Origin: Methanomicrobiales archaeon | GTDB taxonomy: Archaea > Halobacteriota > Methanomicrobia > Methanomicrobiales > JACTUA01 | Length of the DNA stretch: 5,276 nucleotides | Direction: 5' to 3' | Assembly: GCA_028678715.1 (NCBI GenBank) | Contig: JAJRCY010000077.1 | Span: forward strand, 1-5,276 | Part shown: positions 1 to 5,234 of the stretch, in pieces | How positions within the stretch are numbered: the first letter of the stretch is position 1 | Layout: each line of letters starts with the position of its first letter | Translations under genes and position numbers: made by a program | The notes under the pieces: generated by a model | What the model was told of the DNA's origin: nothing | Database searches by the model: none | What the model saw: the letters and a program-made list of their open reading frames with translations, nothing else

Positions 1-2000
1 ACGAGTCGCCTGCCTACCTCTTCCAGGGAACCTCGGTTGTCAGCGGCACAGCCACTGCGGTGGTGGTCAGGACGGGAAGCAGCACCGTCTACGGGAAGAT
101 CGCCCGGCGGCTCACGGCGCGACCTCCCGAGACCGAATTCGAACGGGGCCTGCGCCAGTTCGGGTTCCTGGTCATGCAGATCGTCTTCTTTCTCGTGATC
201 TTCGTCTTCCTCATCAACGCCCTCTTCAGGCACGGGGTGCTTGAATCCCTCCTTTTCGCCGTGGCCCTTGCCGTGGGGGTCACCCCGGAACTCCTTCCCA
301 TGATCCTCTCCCTCAACCTCTCCCGGGGGGCCATCTCCATGTCTGACAGGGGAGTGATTGTCAAGCACCTGCCGTCCATCCAGAACTTCGGGTCCATGGA
401 TGTTCTCTGCACTGACAAGGCCGGCACCCTCACCGAGAACCGGATCGCCCTCATCCTCCACATCGATCCCGATGGGGTGGAGAGCGAGAAGGTGCTCCTC
501 TTCTCGTTCCTGAACAGCTCCTGCCAGACCGGCCTGAAAAGCCCCCTGGACGAGGCGATCCTCCAGCACAGGGAGGTGGATGCGGGGGGTTACCGGAAGA
601 TCGACGAAATCCCGTTCGATTTTACCCGGAAGCGGATCTCCGTTGTTTTCGACCATGGGGGCGAGACTCTTCTGATCACGAAGGGTGCGCCGGAGGAGAT
701 CCTCCGCATGTGCGGAAGCTCCGAACGGGGCGATATCGCTGAGGAGCTGACGCCCGGGCGGGTGAGGGAAATCCAGGACCGCTACGATGGCCTGAGCCGG
801 CAGGGGTTCAGGGTCCTCGGTGTCGCATCCCGGCTCATCGACGAGCGGAAGACGGTCTTGACAGCATCCGATGAAACTGACATGGTATTCCTGGGCTTTG
901 TTGCCTTTGTCGACCCCCCCAAAGAGACTGCCCGGGAGTCCCTACAGCTCCTGGAAAGGGCCGGGGTTGCCCTGAAGATCCTCACGGGTGACAACGAGCT
1001 GGTCACCCGGAAGACCTGCGAATCCATCGGCTACGGGATTACGGGAATCGTCACCGGGACCGAGATCGCGCAGATGGACGATGACGCCCTTGGGAGGGTG
1101 GTGGAACGGACCAACATCTTCACCCGCCTCACGCCGATCCAGAAGGACCGGATCATCATCGCCCTCAAGAGGAACGGGCACGTGGTGGGGTACCTGGGGG
1201 ACGGGATCAATGATGCCCCGTCCCTGCGCACGGCAGATATCGGTATATCGGTGGACAATGCCGTGGATATCGCCAGGGAATCTGCAGACATCATCCTCCT
1301 GAAAAAGGATCTCCGCGTGCTGGAGGAGGGGGTCCGGGAGGGCCGGAGGACCTTTGGCAACACCATGAAGTACATCATGATGGGTACCAGTTCCAACTTC
1401 GGGAACATGTTCAGCGTGGCGGCGGCTTCCCTCTTCCTCCCGTTCCTCCCGATGCTCCCCATCCAGATCCTGCTCAATAACCTCCTCTACGACATCTCCC
1501 AGTCCACCATCCCTTCCGATGCAGTGGATCGGGAGTATACCGAGCGGCCCAAGCGTCTCGATATCCGGTTCATCAAGAAGTTCGTTCTCTTCTTCGGCCC
1601 CCTCAGCTCCGTCTTCGATTTCCTGACCTTCTTCCTCCTGCTCACCGTCTTTGCTGCCTCAGAACCACTCTTCCAGACCGCCTGGTTCATCGAGTCCCTC
1701 GCCACACAGGTGGCCATCATTTTCGTGATCCGGACACGGGTATCACCGTTCACCAGGAGCCGGCCGGGCACGTATCTGCTGGCCAGCTGCTCCCTTGTGA
1801 TCACCGCGGCGGTGGCCCTTCCCTTCACCCCGCTGGGCTCGGTCTTCGGATTCGTCCGGCCCCCCCTATTCCTCTTGGTTGGACTCGCCTGTCTGGCGGC
1901 AGGGTACCTGGCGCTGGTGGAGCTCCTGAAGCAGTGGTTCTACCGGCACTACGGAATGCACCTGGAGAAGGGGTTCAACGGGATCGCAGCCGCCCGGTGA
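1..2000 (+). CDS. mgtA: Mg2+-transporting P-type ATPase (MgtA/P3B type), C-terminal part, 5' end outside window
   Basis: Inner-membrane pump expected to use ATP to import Mg2+. The frame is open from base 3, so the GTG at 60 is internal and about 665 residues are visible; the family is usually about 850-900, so roughly the first 200 or more (M1-M2 and most of the actuator domain, including TGES) are missing. Visible in order: end of the actuator domain (GTSVVSGTATAVV), M3, M4 with the MgtA-type TPELLP, phosphorylation loop DKAGTLT (414-434), nucleotide-binding KGAPE (681-695), DPPKE, TGDN (984-995), hinge GDGINDAP (1197-1220), then six C-terminal membrane segments containing SSNFGNMFS, NNLLYDISQ and FFGPLSSVFDF, and a final YRHYG. 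All resemble enterobacterial MgtA as I know it. The oddity is DKAGT where nearly all P-type ATPases have DKTGT. The reading frame is intact to TGA at 1998. Family assignment is very secure; transport activity is inferred. Confidence 0.96.
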   Translation, partial: ESPAYLFQGTSVVSGTATAVVVRTGSSTVYGKIARRLTARPPETEFERGLRQFGFLVMQIVFFLVIFVFLINALFRHGVLESLLFAVALAVGVTPELLPMILSLNLSRGAISMSDRGVIVKHLPSIQNFGSMDVLCTDKAGTLTENRIALILHIDPDGVESEKVLLFSFLNSSCQTGLKSPLDEAILQHREVDAGGYRKIDEIPFDFTRKRISVVFDHGGETLLITKGAPEEILRMCGSSERGDIAEELTPGRVREIQDRYDGLSRQGFRVLGVASRLIDERKTVLTASDETDMVFLGFVAFVDPPKETARESLQLLERAGVALKILTGDNELVTRKTCESIGYGITGIVTGTEIAQMDDDALGRVVERTNIFTRLTPIQKDRIIIALKRNGHVVGYLGDGINDAPSLRTADIGISVDNAVDIARESADIILLKKDLRVLEEGVREGRRTFGNTMKYIMMGTSSNFGNMFSVAAASLFLPFLPMLPIQILLNNLLYDISQSTIPSDAVDREYTERPKRLDIRFIKKFVLFFGPLSSVFDFLTFFLLLTVFAASEPLFQTAWFIESLATQVAIIFVIRTRVSPFTRSRPGTYLLASCSLVITAAVALPFTPLGSVFGFVRPPLFLLVGLACLAAGYLALVELLKQWFYRHYGMHLEKGFNGIAAAR

Positions 2001-2193
2001 TTCGCGTGCGGACCCTGTGTCCCTCCAGATCCTCCGGAATACGGTGCATCGTCTCGGCACGGGCATGGACCAGCCCCACGACGATTTCCTCCTGTCCGTC
2101 ACTGCCGCGGCCAATCCCGACAGAGACCACCCCGGGGAGAGAGAGCAGGAACTTCTCGTGCCGCCTCTTTACTTCCCGAATCGTACCAGGCAT
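1975..2193 (-). CDS. 72-aa protein resembling the N-terminal domain of the adjacent trypsin-like protease
   Basis: Small soluble protein of unproven function. It has an ATG start with a strong site, GGGAGGG at 2199-2205, five bases upstream. Residues 5-70 align by eye with residues 13-82 of the protease encoded just upstream: EVKRR against DVRRD, LPGVVSVGIG against EHVVAAGIG, then a hydrophobic strand (EEIVVGLVHA against KLSIVCSVVR), IPEDLEGHRV against ARDLVPVEI, and TGRLR against TGILR. There is no His/Asp/Ser triad and no signal peptide or membrane segment. The gap from the protease stop is 45 bp, so the two are probably cotranscribed. The last 26 bases, including the TGA, overlap the end of the convergent ATPase gene. 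It could be a modulator or pseudo-prodomain of the protease (inference), or a stand-alone member of the same small fold. The coding call is supported by the ribosome binding site, the homology and the operon position. Confidence 0.82.
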   Translation of the reverse strand: MPGTIREVKRRHEKFLLSLPGVVSVGIGRGSDGQEEIVVGLVHARAETMHRIPEDLEGHRVRTRITGRLRSR

Positions 2194-2238
2194 CCATTCC
2201 CTCCCTGCGCCCCTTCTCCCGCACGAATCAACTCCTGG

Positions 2239-3240
2239 TCAGAGCCCGATCCCCAGTGCCGCGACCACATGCTCGACGGGGTTGATGAGGGTGGTGGTGT
2301 CGCTCCCTGCAAAGAGGAGGCCCACCAGGTTTCCCCCCCCATCCAGGACCGCAGAACCACTGTCTCCTCCCTGGGACATGGCACCAGCCATCAGCTGGCC
2401 CGTGAAGCGGGCGGTCCGCCCGGCCCCGTAGGAGACATCGGCGGTCACGTCAACCTGCTGGATCTCTCCCGTCGTCACGGCCGTGGTCCGGCCGCTCTTT
2501 CGGACCGGTGTGCCCAGGCCGGCGGACCCGATGGACTGGACCACGCCGAGATCCAGGATCTCCGGCGACACGTCCTCCAGGTTCACCGGTCCGGCGAGGG
2601 CCGCGTCCACCATGTTCTCAGCTTCCAGGAAACGCACCGCCTGAGGCCGCGTCGTACTCCCGACGGCCCGGGCAAAGAGGTTTGCGAGGGCTGCAATCCC
2701 GCGGGCCAGAGGGCAGTCGCTGGGATCCGAGGTGAGGAACTGGATGGGGACAAACTCCTGCAGGACCGCGATCCGGTCCGCGGGATCCCTCCCGCCGTCG
2801 TAGGTACCCGGCTGGATGATCGGGTCGCCGATGGCGGCCACGTTCTCTGCTGCCAGTACGTGGTTGTTGGAGAGGATGCAGAGCTGCTGGTTCTTCCTTA
2901 CAAGGCATCCCAGCGTCCCTGCCGTGATGGAAGGGTGCCCTATGGAGACACCACCCGGGGCCGGCCGCCACCGGTCCGTCCTTGCCAGCTGCGCCCGCAG
3001 GATGCCCGTCTCCACCACATCCGTGGGAATCCCCCGGATCTCGACGGGGACCAGGTCCCGGGCCGCGAGAAGGGCTTCCGGCACCTTCCTCACCACCGAG
3101 CACACGATGGAGAGCTTCCCGGTCCGCGCTCCCCCGACCACCTTGTATCCAATCCCGGCGGCAACCACGTGTTCCCGCGCCAGCAGGTCCCGCCGCACAT
3201 CGGCGAGGGTGGCCCGCAGGCTGTCCATGTTCCCGTTCAC
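2239..3240 (-). CDS. Trypsin-like (chymotrypsin-fold) serine protease with N-terminal VVxxGIG domain
   Basis: Predicted serine endopeptidase of 333 residues. An N-terminal region (about 12-82) carries VVAAGIGYKVVGGARTG and IPTDVVETG, a pattern I associate with trypsin-like peptidases of bacteria and archaea. The protease domain follows: SNNHVLA gives His127, ENMVDAALA gives Asp212, and GGDSGSAV gives nucleophile Ser294; GDPIIQPGTYDGG and GSTTRPQAVR are also typical of this family. So the triad appears complete. No signal peptide or membrane anchor is visible, which suggests a cytoplasmic enzyme. I chose GTG at 3240 because GGGAGG lies eight bases upstream; the frame also allows a GTG at 3267 (342 residues, no ribosome binding site) and an ATG at 3228. 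The 72-residue protein follows 45 bp downstream. The substrate is unknown. Confidence 0.9.
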   Translation of the reverse strand: MNGNMDSLRATLADVRRDLLAREHVVAAGIGYKVVGGARTGKLSIVCSVVRKVPEALLAARDLVPVEIRGIPTDVVETGILRAQLARTDRWRPAPGGVSIGHPSITAGTLGCLVRKNQQLCILSNNHVLAAENVAAIGDPIIQPGTYDGGRDPADRIAVLQEFVPIQFLTSDPSDCPLARGIAALANLFARAVGSTTRPQAVRFLEAENMVDAALAGPVNLEDVSPEILDLGVVQSIGSAGLGTPVRKSGRTTAVTTGEIQQVDVTADVSYGAGRTARFTGQLMAGAMSQGGDSGSAVLDGGGNLVGLLFAGSDTTTLINPVEHVVAALGIGL

Positions 3241-3248
3241 TTCATCGT

Positions 3249-3254
3249 CCTCCC
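3249..3254 (-). promoter_or_regulatory. Ribosome binding site deciding the protease start
   Basis: On the minus strand this reads GGGAGG, a strong match to the archaeal anti-Shine-Dalgarno end of 16S rRNA. It sits eight bases before the GTG at 3240. The upstream GTG at 3267 has nothing comparable. An ATG at 3245 between site and start is out of frame and meets a stop at once. Confidence 0.7.
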
Positions 3255-3290
3255 GTGCTGACTGCACTTTCTGGATGTGAGGTTCTGCGA

Positions 3291-3304
3291 GCAGTTAAAC
3301 CTGC
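3291..3304 (-). promoter_or_regulatory. Possible TATA element for the protease operon
   Basis: Minus strand reads GCAGGTTTAACTGC, the only AT-rich patch in the GC-rich leader. Taking the usual archaeal distance of about 26-27 bases to the start of transcription, the message would begin near 3269, leaving a leader of about 30 bases that includes the GGGAGG site. The core TTTAAC is a weak match to the archaeal TATA box, so this is tentative. The patch is also an imperfect palindrome (GCAG and CTGC around the AT core). Confidence 0.35.
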
Positions 3305-3362
3305 CGCGGGTGAGGGGTGAAGGCCTCTCCCACGAGCGATTGTCCGATCGGCTGGGCTGACC

Positions 3363-3408
3363 GGGATATGACTATCCCCGTCGGATATCCTGAGGGATCT
3401 GACTATCC
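3363..3408. repeat. Two 15-bp direct repeats with internal symmetry, around a GGATATCC palindrome
   Basis: GGGATATGACTATCC (3363-3377) recurs as GGGATCTGACTATCC (3394-3408), one mismatch, 31 bp apart. Copy 1 is itself an inverted repeat, GGGATA-TGAC-TATCCC (3363-3378). Between the copies lies the palindrome GGATATCC (3383-3390). No gene covers this stretch. The cluster is 120-170 bp upstream of the protease start and 85-130 bp beyond the glycosylase stop. It could be a protein-binding array or structured RNA; nothing visible decides between them. Confidence 0.6.
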
Positions 3409-3446
3409 TCACGGGGGGAAGGTCCGTGAGGGGGTTCTGCCCCCTC
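3408..3446. repeat. Two overlapping, mutually exclusive GC-rich hairpins
   Basis: CTCACGG (3408-3414) can pair with CCGTGAG (3424-3430) across nine bases. GAGGGGG (3428-3434) can pair with CCCCCTC (3440-3446) across five bases. They share 3428-3430, so both cannot form fully at once. They lie 47-85 bp past the glycosylase stop in its direction of transcription, so a role at the 3' end of that message is possible, but no T-tract follows on either strand. The remainder of the 252-bp gap 3241-3492 shows no convincing gene. Confidence 0.5.
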
Positions 3447-3492
3447 CCGTCACCATCTCGCGGGGAGGAGAGATGCATGATGTTCTCCCGAG

Positions 3493-4020
3493 TCAGCCCG
3501 CATCTGAGACCGGTTCCACCGCCGCCAGGATGACCCGCCAGCGGACCAGAAGTTCCGGGAGCCGGTACCGGGCATTCGCCGGGCTTGTGGAGGGCAATAC
3601 CGCGTACCGCACGCCGGCAGGGAGTGCACCCGGCCACGCGGAGCGGAAGAGCCGGCCCGCGGCGGACCCGTTCAGTACCACCAGCCGCAGGGTGGGATGG
3701 GCATGGAGGAACCCGGGGATGTCATTGAGCACCGGGTCCCGAATCGCCCCGTCCCCGCTGCCCTCGCGGGCGCAGTCCCCAATCACGTCCCAGAGGGCCG
3801 TGCCACGGTCTCCCAGGAGGCGAAGCCGCTCCCGGTAGGGGAGGGTGCGGTCAATCCCCAGCAGTTCCTCCATCACGGCCCAGAACCGGTTCCTGGGGTT
3901 GGCATAATACTCCCCGGCGACCAGCGACTGGACCGACGGAAAGGATCCCAGGATCAGGACAGCCGGATGGGTTCCTGCCGCAGGGGGAATCCCCCTGTGC
4001 CGTGTGGCCCTGCGGGTCAT
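3493..4020 (-). CDS. DNA glycosylase of the uracil-DNA glycosylase superfamily, probable hypoxanthine-DNA glycosylase (family 6, HDG)
   Basis: Predicted base-excision repair enzyme removing deaminated bases, most likely hypoxanthine from deaminated adenine, in the cytoplasm. In the 175-residue protein, motif 1 is LILGSFPSVQSL (22-33), followed by EYYANPRNRFW (37-47), the signature of the HDG/DNA-deoxyinosine glycosylase group; the Asn residues at 41 and 44 are candidates for the active-site Asn. GTALWDVIGDC (73-83) and LVVLNGSAAGRLF (113-125) form the core, and LPSTSPANA (142-150) corresponds to the loop that inserts into DNA. Length fits the family. ATG at 4020 is chosen; a GTG directly before it (4023) is an alternative. 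Neither has a Shine-Dalgarno sequence, and the TATA-like element places the transcript start near 4023, so the message may be leaderless. Substrate preference is inferred from family knowledge and could include uracil. Confidence 0.88.
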   Translation of the reverse strand: MTRRATRHRGIPPAAGTHPAVLILGSFPSVQSLVAGEYYANPRNRFWAVMEELLGIDRTLPYRERLRLLGDRGTALWDVIGDCAREGSGDGAIRDPVLNDIPGFLHAHPTLRLVVLNGSAAGRLFRSAWPGALPAGVRYAVLPSTSPANARYRLPELLVRWRVILAAVEPVSDAG

Positions 4021-4043
4021 CACGGATCATGTCGCCCGGCAAG

Positions 4044-4053
4044 GTATTTATCA
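4044..4053. promoter_or_regulatory. TATA-like element shared by the divergent glycosylase and 65-aa protein genes
   Basis: GTATTTATCA on the plus strand (TGATAAATAC on the minus) is the only AT-rich block in the 64 bp between the divergent starts. Measured 26-27 bases outward from its centre, it predicts starts near 4023 on the minus strand, at the glycosylase start codon, and near 4074 on the plus strand, just at the AGGTGA site. One block may serve both directions, or only one of them. Confidence 0.5.
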
Positions 4054-4073
4054 AGCGCGGGAGAGGATGGTGC

Positions 4074-4079
4074 AGGTGA
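4074..4079 (+). promoter_or_regulatory. Ribosome binding site deciding the 65-aa protein start
   Basis: AGGTGA, complementary to the archaeal 16S tail, ends five bases before the ATG at 4085. This favours 4085 over the in-frame ATG at 4067 and GTG at 4076 or 4004. The earliest of these would place the start inside the divergent glycosylase gene. Confidence 0.55.
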
Positions 4080-4084
4080 CTGGA

Positions 4085-4282
4085 ATGAAGATCTGTCCGG
4101 GCATGGCGAACCTCACCCCCGCCCAGCTCCGGAAGGTGATGAGCCTGGAGTCGGAGCTGGGAGTGATCCTGGTGGCGCATGGCAGGATGCCGACGGTGGC
4201 AACCCTCACGAAAGAGGAACTGGCATCGGTCCAGGCGCTGGAGAAGAAGACGGGCACGGTGCTGGTGGCGTACCGGGACTGA
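4085..4282 (+). CDS. 65-aa hypothetical protein made of two tandem copies of an LTxxxLxxVxxLExxxGxxLVA motif
   Basis: I do not recognise a named family. After a short head (MKICPGMAN) the protein is almost entirely two copies of one unit of about 25 residues with a 31-residue period: LTPAQLRKVMSLESELG-VILVAHGR (10-34) and LTKEELASVQALEKKTG-TVLVAYRD (41-65). Ten positions are identical (L, T, L, V, L, E, G, L, V, A). Each unit looks like a helix (T-x-x-x-L-x-x-V-x-x-L-E), a Gly turn and a short strand ending in LVA. No signal peptide or membrane segment is seen; there is one Cys (residue 4). The next gene starts nine bases after the stop, so the two are probably cotranscribed. The strong AGGTGA site, codon-scale repeat pattern and operon position support a real gene; function is unknown. 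Confidence 0.75.
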   Translation: MKICPGMANLTPAQLRKVMSLESELGVILVAHGRMPTVATLTKEELASVQALEKKTGTVLVAYRD

Positions 4283-4291
4283 GGGCAGGTC

Positions 4292-4792
4292 ATGGTCGGT
4301 GAGGCGGGAAACGTGGGGAAGACCCCCCAGTGGAAGGTTGAAATCCGGATCCGTGCCCCGATCGACAGGGTCTGGAATGCCGTCGAGGACATCTCCCTCA
4401 TCCCGCGGTACCACCCCGAGGTGAGAGAGGTGGAGTACCTCTCCGACACGACCAGAAGAGCAAAGGGAGTCTCCTACCGGTGTGTCATCCCTGATGGGCG
4501 GACCGGGTGGTGTGTCGAGCGGGTGGTTGAGCATATCCCGCGAGAGAAAACAATCATTGCGTTCCCGGAGGATTCCTGGGGTCTCAACCAGCTCATCGAC
4601 CAGTTCCTGACCGAGCTCTCCGTGGAGGACGTGGACGACGCCACAACCCTTGTCCGGATCCGGGCCTTCTATGTTCCGAAGACCTGGAAGGCCCGTGTGA
4701 TGAACATCCTGCGGCTGCGGTCCAGGATGCGCCGGAGGGCGCTGCAGACCCTTGAAGGGCTCAGGCGACTGCTGGAAAAACCCGAAGAATAG
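4292..4792 (+). CDS. SRPBCC/START-like (polyketide cyclase/dehydrase-like) protein
   Basis: Soluble 166-residue protein of the helix-grip superfamily, which binds hydrophobic ligands in a deep cavity; ligand or reaction cannot be told from sequence. Visible: the opening strand and first helix WKVEIRIRAPIDRVWNAVEDISLIPRYHPEV (14-44), the usual I-x-A-P-x-x-x-V-W...P-x-x-x-P-x-V pattern; strands VREVEYLS, GVSYRCVIPDGR and GWCVERVVEH; and a long C-terminal basic helix (about 133-162, LRLRSRMRRRALQTLEGLRRLLE) that would close the cavity and resembles the end of polyketide_cyc-type domains. The ATG at 4292 has GAGG (4281-4284) about seven bases upstream, overlapping the stop of the preceding gene, which fits translational coupling with the 65-residue protein. 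Family call is good; a specific role is not claimed. Confidence 0.83.
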   Translation: MVGEAGNVGKTPQWKVEIRIRAPIDRVWNAVEDISLIPRYHPEVREVEYLSDTTRRAKGVSYRCVIPDGRTGWCVERVVEHIPREKTIIAFPEDSWGLNQLIDQFLTELSVEDVDDATTLVRIRAFYVPKTWKARVMNILRLRSRMRRRALQTLEGLRRLLEKPEE

Positions 4793-4796
4793 ACGT

Positions 4797-4814
4797 GCGG
4801 GGTACATTACCCGC
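4797..4814. terminator. Hairpin between convergent genes, possible bidirectional terminator
   Basis: GGTA (4801-4804) pairs with TACC (4808-4811) around a CAT loop, and the stem extends through GCGG (4797-4800) against CGC (4812-4814) with one bulged G. It starts four bases after the SRPBCC stop and lies 33 bp beyond the stop of the convergent DUF2061 gene. No T-rich tract follows in either direction, and archaeal termination depends mainly on such tracts, so the functional call is weak. Confidence 0.3.
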
Positions 4815-4846
4815 CCGGCTCCATAGGGTGATGGGCCTCCCCCGTT

Positions 4847-5077
4847 TCACCCGGCAGGGACCTTCCTCCCCCACGCAATTCCGCTCCAGAGCCTCTCATG
4901 GAAGTAGTAAGCGATGCTCGTGTAGACAGTGCTCACCACCGTGAACCCGAGCGCAGCCTCGAACATGCCGGTCAGCAGGTACACTGCCGTGAAATGCAGG
5001 ATAGCAATGAGAATCCTGTAGGTGACGGCCTTTGTCAACGACCGGATACGGTATTCCTGGGATTCGTGCCCTTCCAT
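4847..5077 (-). CDS. DUF2061 family small membrane protein
   Basis: Predicted 76-residue integral membrane protein with two hydrophobic segments (about 20-37 and 40-59). The layout matches DUF2061 as I know it: a basic head ending SLTKAVTYRI, first helix with YLLTG, then FEAALGFTVVSTVYTSIAYYFHERLW and a trailing I-x-WGR. The conserved K-A-x-T-x-R and Y-x-H-E-R-x-W elements are all present, so it looks full length and intact. ATG at 5077 has AGAGG (5086-5090) eight bases upstream. It converges on the SRPBCC gene with 54 bp between stops and appears to be monocistronic. The family's function is unknown. Confidence 0.87.
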   Translation of the reverse strand: MEGHESQEYRIRSLTKAVTYRILIAILHFTAVYLLTGMFEAALGFTVVSTVYTSIAYYFHERLWSGIAWGRKVPAG

Positions 5078-5112
5078 CGTGCATTCCTCTCACCCAGTTC
5101 TCTGCTCGGGTC

Positions 5113-5120
5113 CTACTAAA
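5113..5120 (-). promoter_or_regulatory. Weak TATA-like element upstream of the DUF2061 gene
   Basis: Minus strand reads TTTAGTAG. At the usual archaeal spacing the transcript would start near 5090, giving a leader of about 13 bases that just covers the AGAGG site. The match to the TATA consensus is poor, and the stronger TATA at 5226-5235, usable on either strand, is an alternative with a leader of about 130 bases. Confidence 0.3.
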
Positions 5121-5172
5121 GGCTTGAGCCCATGCCGGTTCTCCAGGTGCATGGAGAGAGACGTGGGGGTTC

Positions 5173-5234
5173 TGATACGTTCACGGTGGGTTGATAAGAA
5201 TCGAATAGTGTGATACATCGCGGTTGGTTTATAA
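5173..5234. repeat. Imperfect direct repeat (25 and 24 nt, 38-bp period) over a TATA box
   Basis: Copy 1 (5173-5197) and copy 2 (5211-5234) share TGATAC, then T and C, then CGGT, GGTT and ATAA in the same order, about 20 identical columns of 25 with one gap. Copy 2 ends in GGTTTATAA, a good TATA box, where copy 1 has GGTTGATAA. Weaker likeness continues past each copy (A-rich, then TAG and GTGA). The flanking 5078-5276 stretch holds no gene that I can support. Confidence 0.6.

Noticed and set aside
1..2000. The ATPase as a pseudogene, because of DKAGT
   Set aside because: The frame is intact over 665 codons and every other motif is preserved, which argues against general decay.
2017..3261. 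Plus-strand open frame of 414 residues opposite the protease
   Set aside because: It is a shadow of the minus-strand gene, which has a full catalytic triad in family motifs and a strong ribosome binding site; the plus-strand translation is rich in R, P, G and H with no recognisable motif.
3363..3408. Short repeats as a CRISPR array
   Set aside because: Only two 15-bp copies with a 16-bp interval, no further units and no cas genes.
3473..3838. Plus-strand ATG at 3473 with a strong GGGGAGGAG site upstream, opening a 122-codon frame antisense to the glycosylase
   Set aside because: The ribosome binding site is striking, but the product is low-complexity R/S/P sequence overlapping well-supported minus-strand coding, so chance is the better explanation. 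Ribosome profiling would settle it.
4004..4084. Longer starts (GTG 4004, ATG 4067, GTG 4076) for the 65-aa protein
   Set aside because: GTG 4004 lies inside the divergent glycosylase gene and upstream of the predicted promoter; 4067 has no well-spaced site; 4076 is possible but weaker than 4085 with AGGTGA at five bases.
3851..4807. Minus-strand open frame of 318 residues across the 65-aa and SRPBCC genes
   Set aside because: The translation is rich in H, P, R and G with no domain pattern; long antisense frames are expected in GC-rich DNA, and the plus-strand pair has ribosome binding sites and family features.
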